Positions 26,166 to 37,200 of a stretch of DNA of 64,000 nt are shown piece by piece (positions within the stretch are counted from its first letter, which is position 1; the number at the start of each line of letters is the position of its first letter). The position numbers and the translations under genes were made by a program. The stretch covers positions 1 through 64,000 of the forward strand of contig JANPGJ010000412.1 of NCBI GenBank assembly GCA_031423955.1, read 5' to 3'. Under the pieces are notes generated by a model. The model was not told the origin of the DNA and searched no databases. It saw only the letters and a program-made list of their open reading frames with translations. This DNA comes from JAEUOS01 sp031423955 (GTDB lineage Bacteria > Pseudomonadota > Gammaproteobacteria > Burkholderiales > JAEUOS01).

Positions 26166-27464
26166 TCAGCCGAGCATGTCATGCCAGATGTTCCTGGCCC
26201 ACGCGTTGCCGTAACTTCCCTCGAGTTCGGACGGTGCTGCCGACAGGCCACCCGAACCGGGCACTACTTTCATCGTCCTGTCCTTGGCGTCGTAGGCGTG
26301 CACGCTGGCCACATGGACCACATTCTTGTCATCCACATACGAATAGCAGGTGTTGGCCATCATCGGGGTCGGCGAGGGCTTGCGACCGTTCATCAATTCA
26401 ACGATCGCGGCGGCCGCGACCTTCGCATGCTGATTGGCCATATGGCCGGACTTCGGCATCAGGGCCGCCGACAGCGTCGCATCCCCAAGCACATGGATGC
26501 CCGGCCGTGCGACCGACTCCAGGGTCAGCCAGTCGACGCCGCACCAGCGGTTGTTGGCGGTGATCAGGCCGGCCTCTCGGGCGATGTTGCCGGCGCGCAT
26601 CGGTGGCAGGACATTGAGGACATCTGCCTTGACATCGGCCCCGATATCAAGGACCGCAGACATGCTCGCCAGGTTGACATCCTTGACCTCGCTGTTGTTG
26701 CGGTATTCGATCAGGCCCTTGTATTGTCCATTCCATTGCGCCTTGAACAGGCCGGCCTTGGATACCACGTCCTCGTTCGCATCAAGAATGATGACCTTGC
26801 TCTTAGGCTTGGACTGCTTGAAGTAATGCGCCACCTGGCAGGCACGTTCATACGGCCCCGGCGGGCAGCGATAGGGCGCGCGCGGAATCGAGAGAACGTA
26901 GACTCCGCCGTCACGCATGTCCACCAGTTGCTGACGCAGGGCAACGGTCTGCGGTCCGGCTTTCCAGGCATGCAGCACACGCTCCTGCGCCTTCGGGTCC
27001 TTGAGACTGCCGACCTGCTCGAACAGGAAGTCAACGCCGGGCGCGACGATCAAGCGATCGTAGTCGAGGTCCTGGATCTTCTTGAGCTCGATGGTCTTCT
27101 TGTCAACGTTGACCTTGGTCACCTCATCGTTGATCACCTGCACGCCGTAGTCGCGCAAGCCGCCATAGCCGACAGTCAGGTCTTCGATCTTGCGGCTGCC
27201 GCCGAGCACCAGGTTCGACAAGGGGCAGGAAACGAACGCCCGGTTCATGTCGATCATGAACACTTCAATGGCGCCTTCGGACCACATGCGCAGGTATTTC
27301 GCGGCCGTCGCGCCGCCGTAGCCACCACCGATCACGATGACGCGGCCGAGCTTCTGTGGCGGCGACGAAGTGGTGGCACAGCCGGTCAGCGCAAGCGCGC
27401 CGGCGGCTCCGGAAGCCTTGAGGAAGTCGCGCCGCCCCAGGTTGTATCGGGATTTTGCCATCAC
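26166..27464 (-). CDS. fccB: Sulfide dehydrogenase (flavocytochrome c) flavoprotein subunit
   Basis: This subunit oxidises sulfide and passes electrons to a cytochrome c partner in the periplasm. The 432 residues begin with a Tat signal (GRRDFLKASGAAGALALTGC). The FAD-binding VIVIGGGYGGATAAKYL follows, then CPLSNLVLGG and WCGVDWLT, which carry the candidate redox-active cysteine pair, and the late GIHVLGDA FAD motif. The flavocytochrome c C-terminal domain is present to the end. It starts six bases after the fccA stop. SoxF is the same family; sulfide as substrate is inferred from the family. Confidence 0.9.
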   Translation of the reverse strand: MMAKSRYNLGRRDFLKASGAAGALALTGCATTSSPPQKLGRVIVIGGGYGGATAAKYLRMWSEGAIEVFMIDMNRAFVSCPLSNLVLGGSRKIEDLTVGYGGLRDYGVQVINDEVTKVNVDKKTIELKKIQDLDYDRLIVAPGVDFLFEQVGSLKDPKAQERVLHAWKAGPQTVALRQQLVDMRDGGVYVLSIPRAPYRCPPGPYERACQVAHYFKQSKPKSKVIILDANEDVVSKAGLFKAQWNGQYKGLIEYRNNSEVKDVNLASMSAVLDIGADVKADVLNVLPPMRAGNIAREAGLITANNRWCGVDWLTLESVARPGIHVLGDATLSAALMPKSGHMANQHAKVAAAAIVELMNGRKPSPTPMMANTCYSYVDDKNVVHVASVHAYDAKDRTMKVVPGSGGLSAAPSELEGSYGNAWARNIWHDMLG

Positions 27465-27470
27465 ACGCTC

Positions 27471-27785
27471 CTATTTGCCCGGCTTCTGCGCCGCGAAATA
27501 CGCGGCCATCAGCGCGATCTGTTCATCGGTGTAGCCTTTGGCGATCTGATGCATGATCGTCGCCGCCGGGCCGCTACGGGCTCCGCTCCTGAAGGCATTC
27601 ATCTGGGCAATCAGGGTTGCCTGGCCCAGCCCCGCCAAGCCCGGGATGCCACCCTGGCTCTGACCATTGGTGCCGTGGCAATTGGCACATTGTGCAGCCA
27701 GATTGCGCCCTAGATAGCGATCCTGCGCCGCTGCTGACGTCGCCATCAGCACAAGCACGAACGCCACGAATTGTTTTGGTTTCAT
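27471..27785 (-). CDS. fccA: Monohaem cytochrome c subunit of sulfide dehydrogenase
   Basis: The 104-residue product has a signal peptide (cleaved after TSAAA) and one haem site, CANCHG, in a class I / c4-like fold with YTDEQIALMAAYFAA at the C-terminus. It is directly upstream of fccB and so is the likely electron acceptor. It is about half the size of the dihaem subunit of Allochromatium, resembling the monohaem type of green sulfur bacteria or SoxE. The ATG at 27785 has AAGGGAGG upstream and begins the signal peptide. A dyad lies between promoter and start. Confidence 0.9.
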   Translation of the reverse strand: MKPKQFVAFVLVLMATSAAAQDRYLGRNLAAQCANCHGTNGQSQGGIPGLAGLGQATLIAQMNAFRSGARSGPAATIMHQIAKGYTDEQIALMAAYFAAQKPGK

Positions 27786-27811
27786 GAAATCCCGCCTCCC
27801 TTGAAACGTTG

Positions 27812-27834
27812 TTAGTCGCTGCATCAGCGACTAA
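27812..27834. promoter_or_regulatory. Inverted repeat upstream of fccA, candidate operator
   Basis: TTAGTCGCT and AGCGACTAA are perfect 9-base arms separated by five bases. The element lies 27 bases before the fccA ATG and overlaps the expected transcription start, a good place for a repressor. No regulator gene is adjacent. Confidence 0.6.
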
Positions 27835-27862
27835 TGTAACCCATGCGTTGACCAAAAACCAA
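27833..27862 (-). promoter_or_regulatory. Candidate sigma-70 promoter of fccAB
   Basis: On the minus strand TTGGTT (27857-27862) and TACATT (27833-27838) are 18 bases apart. The -10 box partly overlaps the TTAGTCGCT dyad, so binding there would block initiation. Confidence 0.5.
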
Positions 27863-27954
27863 GCCTTCTGCCACCACCGGCCAGTCCTTGTGGCCGCTGC
27901 CACCAGTCAACCGAAACTGGCCTTGGCGGTCGATCACGGCGCACCGGCGCAACG

Positions 27955-27982
27955 CAAAAGGCCGCCCGCAGGCGGCCTTTTG
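27955..27982. terminator. Bidirectional terminator after clpA
   Basis: CAAAAGGCCGCC and GGCGGCCTTTTG form a perfect 12-base stem around CGCA. It lies 16 bases past the clpA stop and gives T-tracts in both directions. Confidence 0.85.
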
Positions 27983-27997
27983 CAAAGCGTCAAAGAC

Positions 27998-30319
<2,322 letters not shown>

Positions 30320-30416
30320 TTTTCGCCTTAGTTGCCGGAGCCCCCGGCATTCAAACAAACTCTACACCAAAACCTTTTTGGTGCACTCAAAAATTTGTGG
30401 CGCTTTGTCAGAGGGG

Positions 30417-30734
30417 TCAATCATTCTCTTCCATCGTGCACTGTAGCGGATGCTGATGCGCGCGTGCATGCTGGGTCACCAGATCAACTTTGGTACCGGC
30501 CATGTCCTTCGGGTAAATGCCGCATACCGCCATCCCTTCACGATGCACCTTGAGCATGATCTGGGTCGCCTGCTCGCGAGTCTTGTTGAAAAACTGCTGG
30601 ATGGTGCCGACTACGAACTCCATCGGCGTGTAATCGTCGTTGAGCAGGAGAACCTTGTACATCGGCGGCGGCTTGACCTCCTGCTTCTTTTGCTCAAGGA
30701 CGGTGCCGCCGTCCGAATCGAACTTGTTTGCCAT
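30417..30734 (-). CDS. clpS: ClpA adaptor protein ClpS
   Basis: ClpS delivers N-degron substrates to ClpA. The 105-residue product has a flexible N-terminus, then PPMYKVLLLNDDYTPMEFVV (N-degron pocket), HREGMAVCGIYPKDMAGTK and a C-terminal strand. It pairs with clpA downstream, the usual arrangement. A candidate promoter sits so close to the ATG that the messenger may be nearly leaderless; no ribosome site is visible. Confidence 0.96.
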   Translation of the reverse strand: MANKFDSDGGTVLEQKKQEVKPPPMYKVLLLNDDYTPMEFVVGTIQQFFNKTREQATQIMLKVHREGMAVCGIYPKDMAGTKVDLVTQHARAHQHPLQCTMEEND

Positions 30735-30740
30735 GTTGAA

Positions 30741-30768
30741 ATTGTATCCATCCGAATCGATTCCGCAA
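30741..30768 (-). promoter_or_regulatory. Candidate clpS promoter
   Basis: On the minus strand TTGCGG and TACAAT are separated by 16 bases. The -10 box ends only six bases before the clpS ATG. Confidence 0.4.
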
Positions 30769-30874
30769 CAGCGATCTCAGGGTAAATGGGGCGCCACTTG
30801 CGGTTTTCAAATCGGTGAAGCATCAAAAATACAACAAGCGTACGGTCGCACGCCTGAGCGGTCGGGAAAACCCC

Positions 30875-30903
30875 TTGACTAGATGCATCGGAAGTCGTAC
30901 AAC
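30875..30903 (+). promoter_or_regulatory. Candidate cold-shock gene promoter
   Basis: TTGACT and TACAAC are 17 bases apart, a good sigma-70 match, about 180 bases before the cold-shock gene ATG. Confidence 0.6.
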
Positions 30904-31081
30904 GCGAAATGTTTGGTTCAAGCAGTTCCGTAGCACCTGGAAGTATCGGGTTGTGGCCATAAAAAGTTGCGCCAGAGAAGCGGGGGAGAACGGCCTTGAA
31001 ACACAAACAACGCTGGGCGTTCGAGGCCCTTGTCAACTCTTGCCGGACATTCGCGCAAGGCTCTGAAAGGTGGGTAAAAGT

Positions 31082-31285
31082 ATGGCTACTGGTACTGTCA
31101 AATGGTTTAACGATGCAAAAGGCTTCGGTTTCATCACGCCGGACGGTGGCGGCGAGGATCTGTTCGCGCATTTCTCGGCGATCAACATGCAGGGATTCAA
31201 GTCACTCAAGGAAGGCCAAAAAGTCCAGTTTGAAGTGACCCAGGGCCAGAAAGGCAAGCAGGCCTCCAATATACAGGCGGTCTGA
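31082..31285 (+). CDS. Cold-shock domain protein (CspA family)
   Basis: This is a 67-residue single-stranded nucleic acid chaperone. It has the RNP1 motif KGFGFI and the RNP2 region DLFAHFSAI, plus the opening TGTVKWFNDAKG. It starts at the ATG at 31082; an upstream ATG would add four residues. A long 5' untranslated region and a strong terminator make it a single-gene unit. It could serve as cold-shock or general RNA chaperone; the paralog cannot be decided. Confidence 0.96.
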   Translation: MATGTVKWFNDAKGFGFITPDGGGEDLFAHFSAINMQGFKSLKEGQKVQFEVTQGQKGKQASNIQAV

Positions 31286-31306
31286 CCTTCTGTTCCCGGC
31301 CAAAGT

Positions 31307-31343
31307 GCCCTGCACGGGGAGACCTGTGCAGGGCTTTGTTTTT
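31307..31343 (+). terminator. Intrinsic terminator of the cold-shock gene
   Basis: GCCCTGCAC and GTGCAGGGC form a perfect 9-base stem, followed by TTTGTTTTTG. It lies 22 bases after the stop codon. Confidence 0.88.
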
Positions 31344-31383
31344 GTATTCCTGCTTCCCGACGCGGCGCAGGCGCGTAGTCAAC

Positions 31384-32001
31384 ATGCACCCTCGCCTGAT
31401 CGCCTTCAACAAACCATTTGGAACTGTGTGCCAGTTCTCGCAGCATTCCGACCATGCGTCCCTTGCGGACTACATCAGGGTGCCCGACGTCTATCCTGCC
31501 GGACGACTCGATACCGACAGCGAGGGCTTGCTGCTCCTGACCGCCGATGGCGCATTGCAGCATGCAATTTCGCATCCACGCCGCAAAATGGAAAAGGCCT
31601 ACTGGGTTCAGGTCGAAGGCGTGCCTGATCTCCACGCACTTCAGGCGCTTGGCGACGGCATCGACCTGGGTGACTTCAAGACGCAGCCGTGCACGGCTGT
31701 TGTCGTCGCCGAACCCGGCAGTCTTTGGCCCAGAGTTCCCCCAATCCGCGTCCGCAAGGCAATCCCGACCACATGGCTCGAGATGCGTCTGACCGAAGGC
31801 AAGAATCGGCAAATCCGCCGCATGACTGCGAAGGCTGGGCATCCGACTTTGCGCCTGGTACGGCATTCGATCGGGCCATTTGATCTCGACGATCTACAGC
31901 CCGGAGAGTGGCACGAGGTCGACCCGGCGCGCATTGACGGATTCCGTTCGCGCAGCGGTGGCTTTGGCGCGAGCGACCGGCCGGGGCACAGGCGCAAGTG
32001 A
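31384..32001 (+). CDS. rluE: 23S rRNA pseudouridine synthase, RluE type
   Basis: This enzyme converts a uridine in 23S rRNA to pseudouridine. The 205 residues belong to the RsuA/RluB/E/F group: AFNKPFGTVCQFS, then YPAGRLDTDSEGLLLLTADG with the catalytic Asp in GRLD, and TEGKNRQIRRM later. There is no N-terminal S4 domain, as in RluE. The start is the ATG at 31384; the preceding codons overlap the cold-shock terminator. The basic C-terminal tail should bind RNA. Confidence 0.9.
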   Translation: MHPRLIAFNKPFGTVCQFSQHSDHASLADYIRVPDVYPAGRLDTDSEGLLLLTADGALQHAISHPRRKMEKAYWVQVEGVPDLHALQALGDGIDLGDFKTQPCTAVVVAEPGSLWPRVPPIRVRKAIPTTWLEMRLTEGKNRQIRRMTAKAGHPTLRLVRHSIGPFDLDDLQPGEWHEVDPARIDGFRSRSGGFGASDRPGHRRK

Positions 32002-32433
32002 TCAGGCACCCCGACACCGCAATACGTCGTGCCGAACCGGACAGCAAAGCGCTTACTGGACATCCGGGATTTGGCCGATCGAAGGGCTGAAGTCGCGCGG
32101 CAAACCGCGCCTGCCTAAGCGGCGCGACCAGTCGGTCATCGAACGAAACACTCAGCAAGTCCGCCGGTTGAGAAAGCCGAAAAGCGCTTCTGCAACCAAT
32201 TGAATTCAATAGGATTGCCATTCGATAGCTTGCATGCCAGGGACGCATTGAGCGTTTTGTTGAAGTAACCCGCAGCCCAGTTTGCCAGCTCGTGCCACAA
32301 ATTGGGCGTCTCGCGCACATTTCGCAAAATCGGCACCAAAGATGTCAACCGGCAAGTCCAGACGGCGTTATCTGCACTGACCGAGGAGGTCAATTTTGCA
32401 AAATTCTCGAATTTCTTTGACAAGGAACCCAAA
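32002..32433. other. 432-base region without a recognised gene
   Basis: Base composition is less GC-rich than that of the flanking genes. A minus-strand open frame ends at 32136, but its product resembles nothing I know and has no convincing start. The region also holds a TTGAATTCAA palindrome and, at its right end, a perfect 14-base palindrome at 32392-32405. Confidence 0.4.
32392..32405. promoter_or_regulatory. Perfect 14-base palindrome upstream of small exported protein gene
   Basis: AATTTTGCAAAATT is self-complementary and ends 28 bases before the ATG at 32434. Position and symmetry suggest an operator; no regulator is known. Confidence 0.4.
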
Positions 32434-32634
32434 ATGAACAAACTTCTGTCCATCCTGATCGCCGGCGTGATCGCCACCGTTTCGTCGACCGGTTTTGCGC
32501 AAGACAAGAAAGCCGACGCACCGGCTGCCGCACCGGCCAAGGCTGAAATGAAAAAAGACGCGCCGATGAAGAAAGAGAAAAAAGCCAAGAAAGAGAAAAA
32601 AGCCAAGGCTCCTAAGGCCGACGCGAAGAAATAA
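32434..32634 (+). CDS. Small exported lysine/alanine-rich protein
   Basis: The 66-residue product has a signal peptide (MNKLLSILIAGVIATVSSTGFA). The mature chain is about 44 residues made almost only of Lys, Ala, Pro, Glu and Asp, including repeats of KKEKKAK. It has an AAGGAA ribosome site and its own terminator, which supports real expression. The low-complexity, very basic chain could bind anionic surface polymers or nucleic acid. No family is recognised. Confidence 0.75.
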   Translation: MNKLLSILIAGVIATVSSTGFAQDKKADAPAAAPAKAEMKKDAPMKKEKKAKKEKKAKAPKADAKK

Positions 32635-32658
32635 GAGGGCGATTTCTCTTGTTTCAAC

Positions 32659-32689
32659 AAAAAGCCGGGCGCTTCGCCCGGCTTTTTTT
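32659..32689 (+). terminator. Intrinsic terminator of the small exported protein gene
   Basis: AAAAAGCCGGGC and GCCCGGCTTTTT form a 12-base stem around GCTTC, with two more T residues after it. It is 24 bases past the stop codon. Confidence 0.9.
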
Positions 32690-32767
32690 CGTCTGCGGCG
32701 GCGCCGAGTGACTAGAATGTTTGCTTCTCGACCGGCCTTTTTCCAATCACGTTTCAACAACCATCCT

Positions 32768-33229
32768 ATGGCCAACCATCTGCTTCGCGCAAAAACCTGT
32801 CTCGCAGTACTGCTTTGTGCGGCTGCCGGCGCTTTTGCCCAAGGCCAGCCGCCATTGCCCGCAATTCAGCTGCAGACCGGCTTGTATCTGATAAAAGCGG
32901 AAGTCGCTGCGAGCTATGGAACCCGAATGCAGGGGCTGATGCAGCGGGAAAAAATGGGCGCCAACGAAGGCATGCTGTTCATTTTTCCGGATCGCGACAA
33001 GCAATGCATGTGGATGAAAAACACCCTCTTGCCGCTGTCGGTGGCGTTCATCGACGAGGCCGGGGTAATCCTCAACGTCGAGGACATGAAACCGCAAACC
33101 GAAGATAGCCATTGCAGCGCCAAGCCAGCCCGGTATGCGCTGGAAATGAACCTGGGTTGGTTCAAATCCAAGAATATCAAGCCTGGCGCAAAAATCATCG
33201 GTCTGGAAAAAGGCGGCCCCCCGCAATAG
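32768..33229 (+). CDS. Exported DUF192 protein
   Basis: The 153-residue product has a signal peptide (cleaved after AAAGAFA) and then one DUF192 domain with YGTRMQGLMQREKM, GMLFIFP, CMWMKNTLLPLSVAFID and YALEMNLGWF. The family's role is unknown; members are periplasmic and occur in many proteobacteria. The start is the ATG at 32768, where the signal begins. It is convergent with yqeY. Confidence 0.9.
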   Translation: MANHLLRAKTCLAVLLCAAAGAFAQGQPPLPAIQLQTGLYLIKAEVAASYGTRMQGLMQREKMGANEGMLFIFPDRDKQCMWMKNTLLPLSVAFIDEAGVILNVEDMKPQTEDSHCSAKPARYALEMNLGWFKSKNIKPGAKIIGLEKGGPPQ

Positions 33230-33262
33230 CCAGGGCCCGACACCCGATGCGGAAACCGACGA

Positions 33263-33709
33263 TCAGCCGCTGAGTCGCGCCTTCACAGTCGCCGACACCT
33301 GCGCCATGTCGGCCCGACCGGCCAACTTCGACTTGACTGTGGCCATCACCTTGCCCATCACCGCCTGTCCGCCCGCGCCGGCCGCCGCTATCGCCTCTGC
33401 GATCACAGCAGCGATCTCATCCGGCGACGCCTGCTGTGGCAAATAGGCCGACAGCACGCCGACTTCAAACTCCTCGCCATCGGCCAGATCATCGCGTTTC
33501 GCGGCCCGATACTGAGTGGCAGAATCGCGCCGCTTCTTGAGTTCCTTTTCGACAATCGCGATGACATCCGCATCGGCCAGTTCGACCCGACGGTCGACCT
33601 CAACCTGCTTGCACGCGGCCAGCAACATGCGAATCGCGGACAGACGCTTGCTGTCGCGAGCTCGCATTGCGGTTTTCATGTCTTCGGTGATGCGGTCCTT
33701 GAGCAGCAT
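33263..33709 (-). CDS. yqeY: GatB/YqeY domain protein
   Basis: The 148-residue protein starts LLKDRITEDMKTAMRARDSKRLSAIRML and ends in GKVMATVKSKLAGRADM, the complete YqeY fold. This resembles the tail domain of the GatB amidotransferase and may bind tRNA. In betaproteobacteria it commonly follows rpsU and precedes dnaG-rpoD. Here rpsU is just upstream, but dnaG and rpoD do not follow. The ATG at 33709 is chosen because the upstream extension is poor in family residues. Confidence 0.93.
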   Translation of the reverse strand: MLLKDRITEDMKTAMRARDSKRLSAIRMLLAACKQVEVDRRVELADADVIAIVEKELKKRRDSATQYRAAKRDDLADGEEFEVGVLSAYLPQQASPDEIAAVIAEAIAAAGAGGQAVMGKVMATVKSKLAGRADMAQVSATVKARLSG

Positions 33710-33856
33710 GATGAGTCCTTGTTCCGGATACTTGATCTTTTTATCGTTCCCAAAAACAGTTCCGCCAGTGACATGTCTTCGGCCGGGAATCCTGCAACTA
33801 TCCACAAATCCCCGCAGCGCGATACTGGGCCGGCCATCGGCACCCCGGAAAACGAC

Positions 33857-33890
33857 AAAAGCCGCGGGGTTTGACGCGCCCGCGGCCTTT
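33857..33890 (-). terminator. Intrinsic terminator of rpsU
   Basis: On the minus strand AAAGGCCGCGGG and CCCGCGGCTTTTGT form the stem and T-tract, 20 bases after the rpsU stop. It separates rpsU from yqeY, though partial read-through is usual in this locus. Confidence 0.8.
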
Positions 33891-33910
33891 GCAAAACGCT
33901 GCCCCTGCGA

Positions 33911-34123
33911 TCAGTACAGTTTGGGCGGCAACTGCTGGCTTTTGAGTCGCTTGTACGTACGCTTGACGGCGGCGGCATGCTTGCGCTTGCGTTCCGACGT
34001 CGGCTTTTCATAAAACTCGCGCGCCCGAAGTTCCGTCAGCAGACCGGTTTTCTCGATCGTGCGCTTGAAGCGGCGCATCGCAACTTCAAACGGCTCATTT
34101 TCCTTGAGGCGAACTGTAGGCAT
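33911..34123 (-). CDS. rpsU: 30S ribosomal protein S21
   Basis: The 70-residue product is very basic, with VRLKENEPFEVAMRRFKR at the start and KPTSERKRKHAAAVKR in the second half, the usual S21 layout. It has a strong promoter at 34156-34184 and its own terminator. S21 helps base-pair the Shine-Dalgarno region during initiation. Confidence 0.97.
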   Translation of the reverse strand: MPTVRLKENEPFEVAMRRFKRTIEKTGLLTELRAREFYEKPTSERKRKHAAAVKRTYKRLKSQQLPPKLY

Positions 34124-34155
34124 GATCCAGAAACTCCAACGGCAGAAAGCCTATG

Positions 34156-34184
34156 ATTATATGTCATCTGTGAAACGGAAGCAA
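34156..34184 (-). promoter_or_regulatory. rpsU promoter
   Basis: On the minus strand TTGCTT and the consensus -10 TATAAT are exactly 17 bases apart. The expected start of transcription is about 25 bases before the rpsU ATG. Confidence 0.8.
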
Positions 34185-34208
34185 TACCGTCGACTCGCCG
34201 AACAGGCT

Positions 34209-37200
34209 TCATGGCTTGCCCGATCGCAGAGCGCGACGCATCCTCACAACACCCCGCCGCGGCAAATTTGTCCATTTGCGGTTGAACAGGATGTAGAGCA
34301 CCGGCAGCACGATCAGGGTCAACAACGTCGCCGAAATCAACCCGCCAATCACTACGACCGCCAGCGGTTTCTGGGTCTCTGAACCAATGTCGGTCGACAG
34401 CGCCATTGGCAAAAGGCCCAGCATTGCCAGCAAGCCGGTCATCAGTACGGTTCGCAGGCGCTGCATCGAACCTTCAACCACCGCTTGCGCTGCCGTCATG
34501 CCGGCATTTCGCAATTGATTGAACACAGTCACCATCACCACCCCGTTCAGCACAGCCTGCCCGAACAATGCGATGAAACCGATGGCGGCCGAGACGCTGA
34601 GGTGAATCCCCGTGAACAGCAACGCGAAAATGCCGCCGATCAGGGCGAACGGCACGTTCAAGATGATAAGCAGCGCACTCTTGAGCGAGTTGAACGCATT
34701 GAACAAAAGTACAAAGATAAGCAGAACCGAGATCGGCACCACCAGTGCCAAACGTGCCATCGCCCGCTCCTGATTCTCGAACTCCCCCGACCAGGAGATG
34801 CGGTACCCCTCGGGTACCTTGACCTTCTCCTTGACGCGCGCTTGCATGTCGGCCACGACGCTGCCCATATCGCGATCACGAATGAAGATCCCGATCGCCA
34901 TGACCCGCCCGCCGTTCTCGCGCGCGATATTCATACTGCCGCCGGCGGCCTTGAATGCGGCGACCTCCGACAATGGAATGTAGGCGCCGGACGAGGTCGC
35001 CATCAGGATGCCTTTCATACGCTCAAGTCCACGCTCTTCGGGCGACACCCGCACCGCCACGGCGAACTTGCGCTCCCCTTCCCACAGATAGGTTGCCGCC
35101 CGCCCCCCGATGCCGACTTCGATCACGTCCTGGATATCGGCGACATTGAGTCCGTACCGCGCCGCACGCGCGCGATCGATTTCCACCAGGTAGTTGGGCA
35201 ATTCGCCCACCCGGTCGATCAAGGCACGGGTGACGCCCGGCACGTCGCCAACCTCCGCCAGGACGCTCTCGGCCACTTTTCGCAGGGTAGGAATATCGTC
35301 GCCGAATACCTTGATTACGATCTGGCCGTCGATTTGCGAAATGCTCTCGAGAATGTTGTCACGGATCGGTTGCGAGAACGACGGCTTGATTGCCGGCAAG
35401 GTCAGCAAGGCCTGTTCCATCTCGTCCATCACCTGTCGCTTGCTGAATGCTCGTTTCCATTCCGACTCGGGCTTTAGATCGACCAGGAACTCGGCCATGT
35501 TGATCAGTTTGGGGTCGGTGCCATCTTCGGGCCTGCCAGCCTTGGAAATCACCGAATTGACCTCGGGAGTCTTCAGCAAAATGCGGCGGATTTGTCCGTT
35601 TTGCGCCTGCGCTTCGCTGACCGAGACCGACGAAGGCAATTTGACGTTCAACCAGAGCGAACCCTCGTTAAGTTCCGGCAGGAATTCCGTGCCCAGGCGC
35701 GGAACTACCGCAAAGCTCAGTGCGAGTGCGACTAGTGCAAGAACGATGACCTTGACTTGGTTGGCCAGGCTCCATTGAAGCACCGGCGCATAGCCCGCCT
35801 TGGCAACGCTGACGATCCAGTTGTCGTGGCTCGGCAGATTTTTCGACAGCCATTTGAAGCACAGCAGGGGCACCAGGGTCAGCGACAGGATCAGCGATCC
35901 GACCAGGGCGAACGTCACGGAATAGGCCATCGGCGCGAAGATCCTGCCTTCATGGCGCTGCAGCGTGAAAATGGGAATGTGCGCCGCGATGATGATGATC
36001 ATCGCAAACAAGGTCGGCCGACCGACTTCTACCGCCGCTTCGATGATGGTGTGGAGCCGAAACCGGTCTTCGCGCTTGTCGACAGTGGCGTCCTGGAAGT
36101 CCGCCTGCATCGACAGGCGCCGGAACACGTTTTCCACCACGATCACCGCGCCATCGACGATGATGCCGAAATCCATCGCGCCCAGCGACAGCAGATTGGC
36201 CGGAATGCCGACAAAACTCAGGCCCAGGAAGGTCGCCAGCAGCGACAGCGGTATCACCAGCGTAACGATTGCAGCGGCCCGGAAATTGGCGAGAAACAGG
36301 TAGAGCACGATCGCCACCAGCGCCGCCCCTTCCAGCAGATTCTTGAATACGGTATTGAGCGTCTTGCCAATCAGCCAGGAACGATCATAGAAGGGAACGA
36401 TCGCAACCCCTTTCGGCAATCCGCCGCGGTTGAGTTCATCGACCTTCTCCTTGACCTCCTTGAGAACTTTGGACGGATTCTCGCCCTTGCGCATCAACAC
36501 CACGCCGGTGACCACGTCGTCATCGCGATCCTGCCCCACGATGCCCTGGCGCTGCACATTGCCCACCACCACCTTCGCGACATCGCGCACCAGCACCGGC
36601 GCGCCGTTGCGTTCGCCGAGGACGATGTTCTCGATATCGGAGGCATCTCGCAGCAAGCCGATGCCGCGAATCGTGTATTGCTGCCCGCCCTGCTCGACAT
36701 AGCCGCCGCCGGCATTGCTGTTGCCACGCTCGAGTGCGACAAAAAGTTGCTGCAGGGTCAGCTTGTAGGCTCGCAGGACCGGCAGATCGGGCTGTACCTC
36801 GTATTGCTTGATCAGTCCTCCCATGGGCACGATATCGGCGACCCCAGGTACTCGCCTTAACGTGCGCTCCACCACCCAGTCCTGCAGGGTACGCAATGTC
36901 CGTGAATCCTGAATGTCGGATTTCATCCGGTAGCGATAGATCTCGCCGATCGCCGTTGACAGTGGCGCGATATCTGGTTCGACGCCCGGCGGCAACGGCA
37001 CACTGCGCAGGCGTTCGCCGACCTGCTGACGCGCCAGATTCACATTGGCGTCGTCATCGAACGTAAGGATGAGGAACGACAAGCCGAATTGGGTATGCGA
37101 AAACATGCGCACCGCATTGGGCAGGCCCGACAGCGCGACTTCGAGCGGAATCGTGACTTGCTTCTCCACCTCCTCCGCGGCCCTCCCCGGAAACAGGGTG

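Larger units (their letters stand above)
30735..31081. other. 347-base divergent region, clpS / cold-shock gene
   Basis: No gene is seen. It holds a candidate clpS promoter (30741-30768) and a cold-shock gene promoter (30875-30903), which leaves a long 5' untranslated region of about 170 bases before the cold-shock ATG. Long structured leaders are usual for cspA-type genes. Confidence 0.55.
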
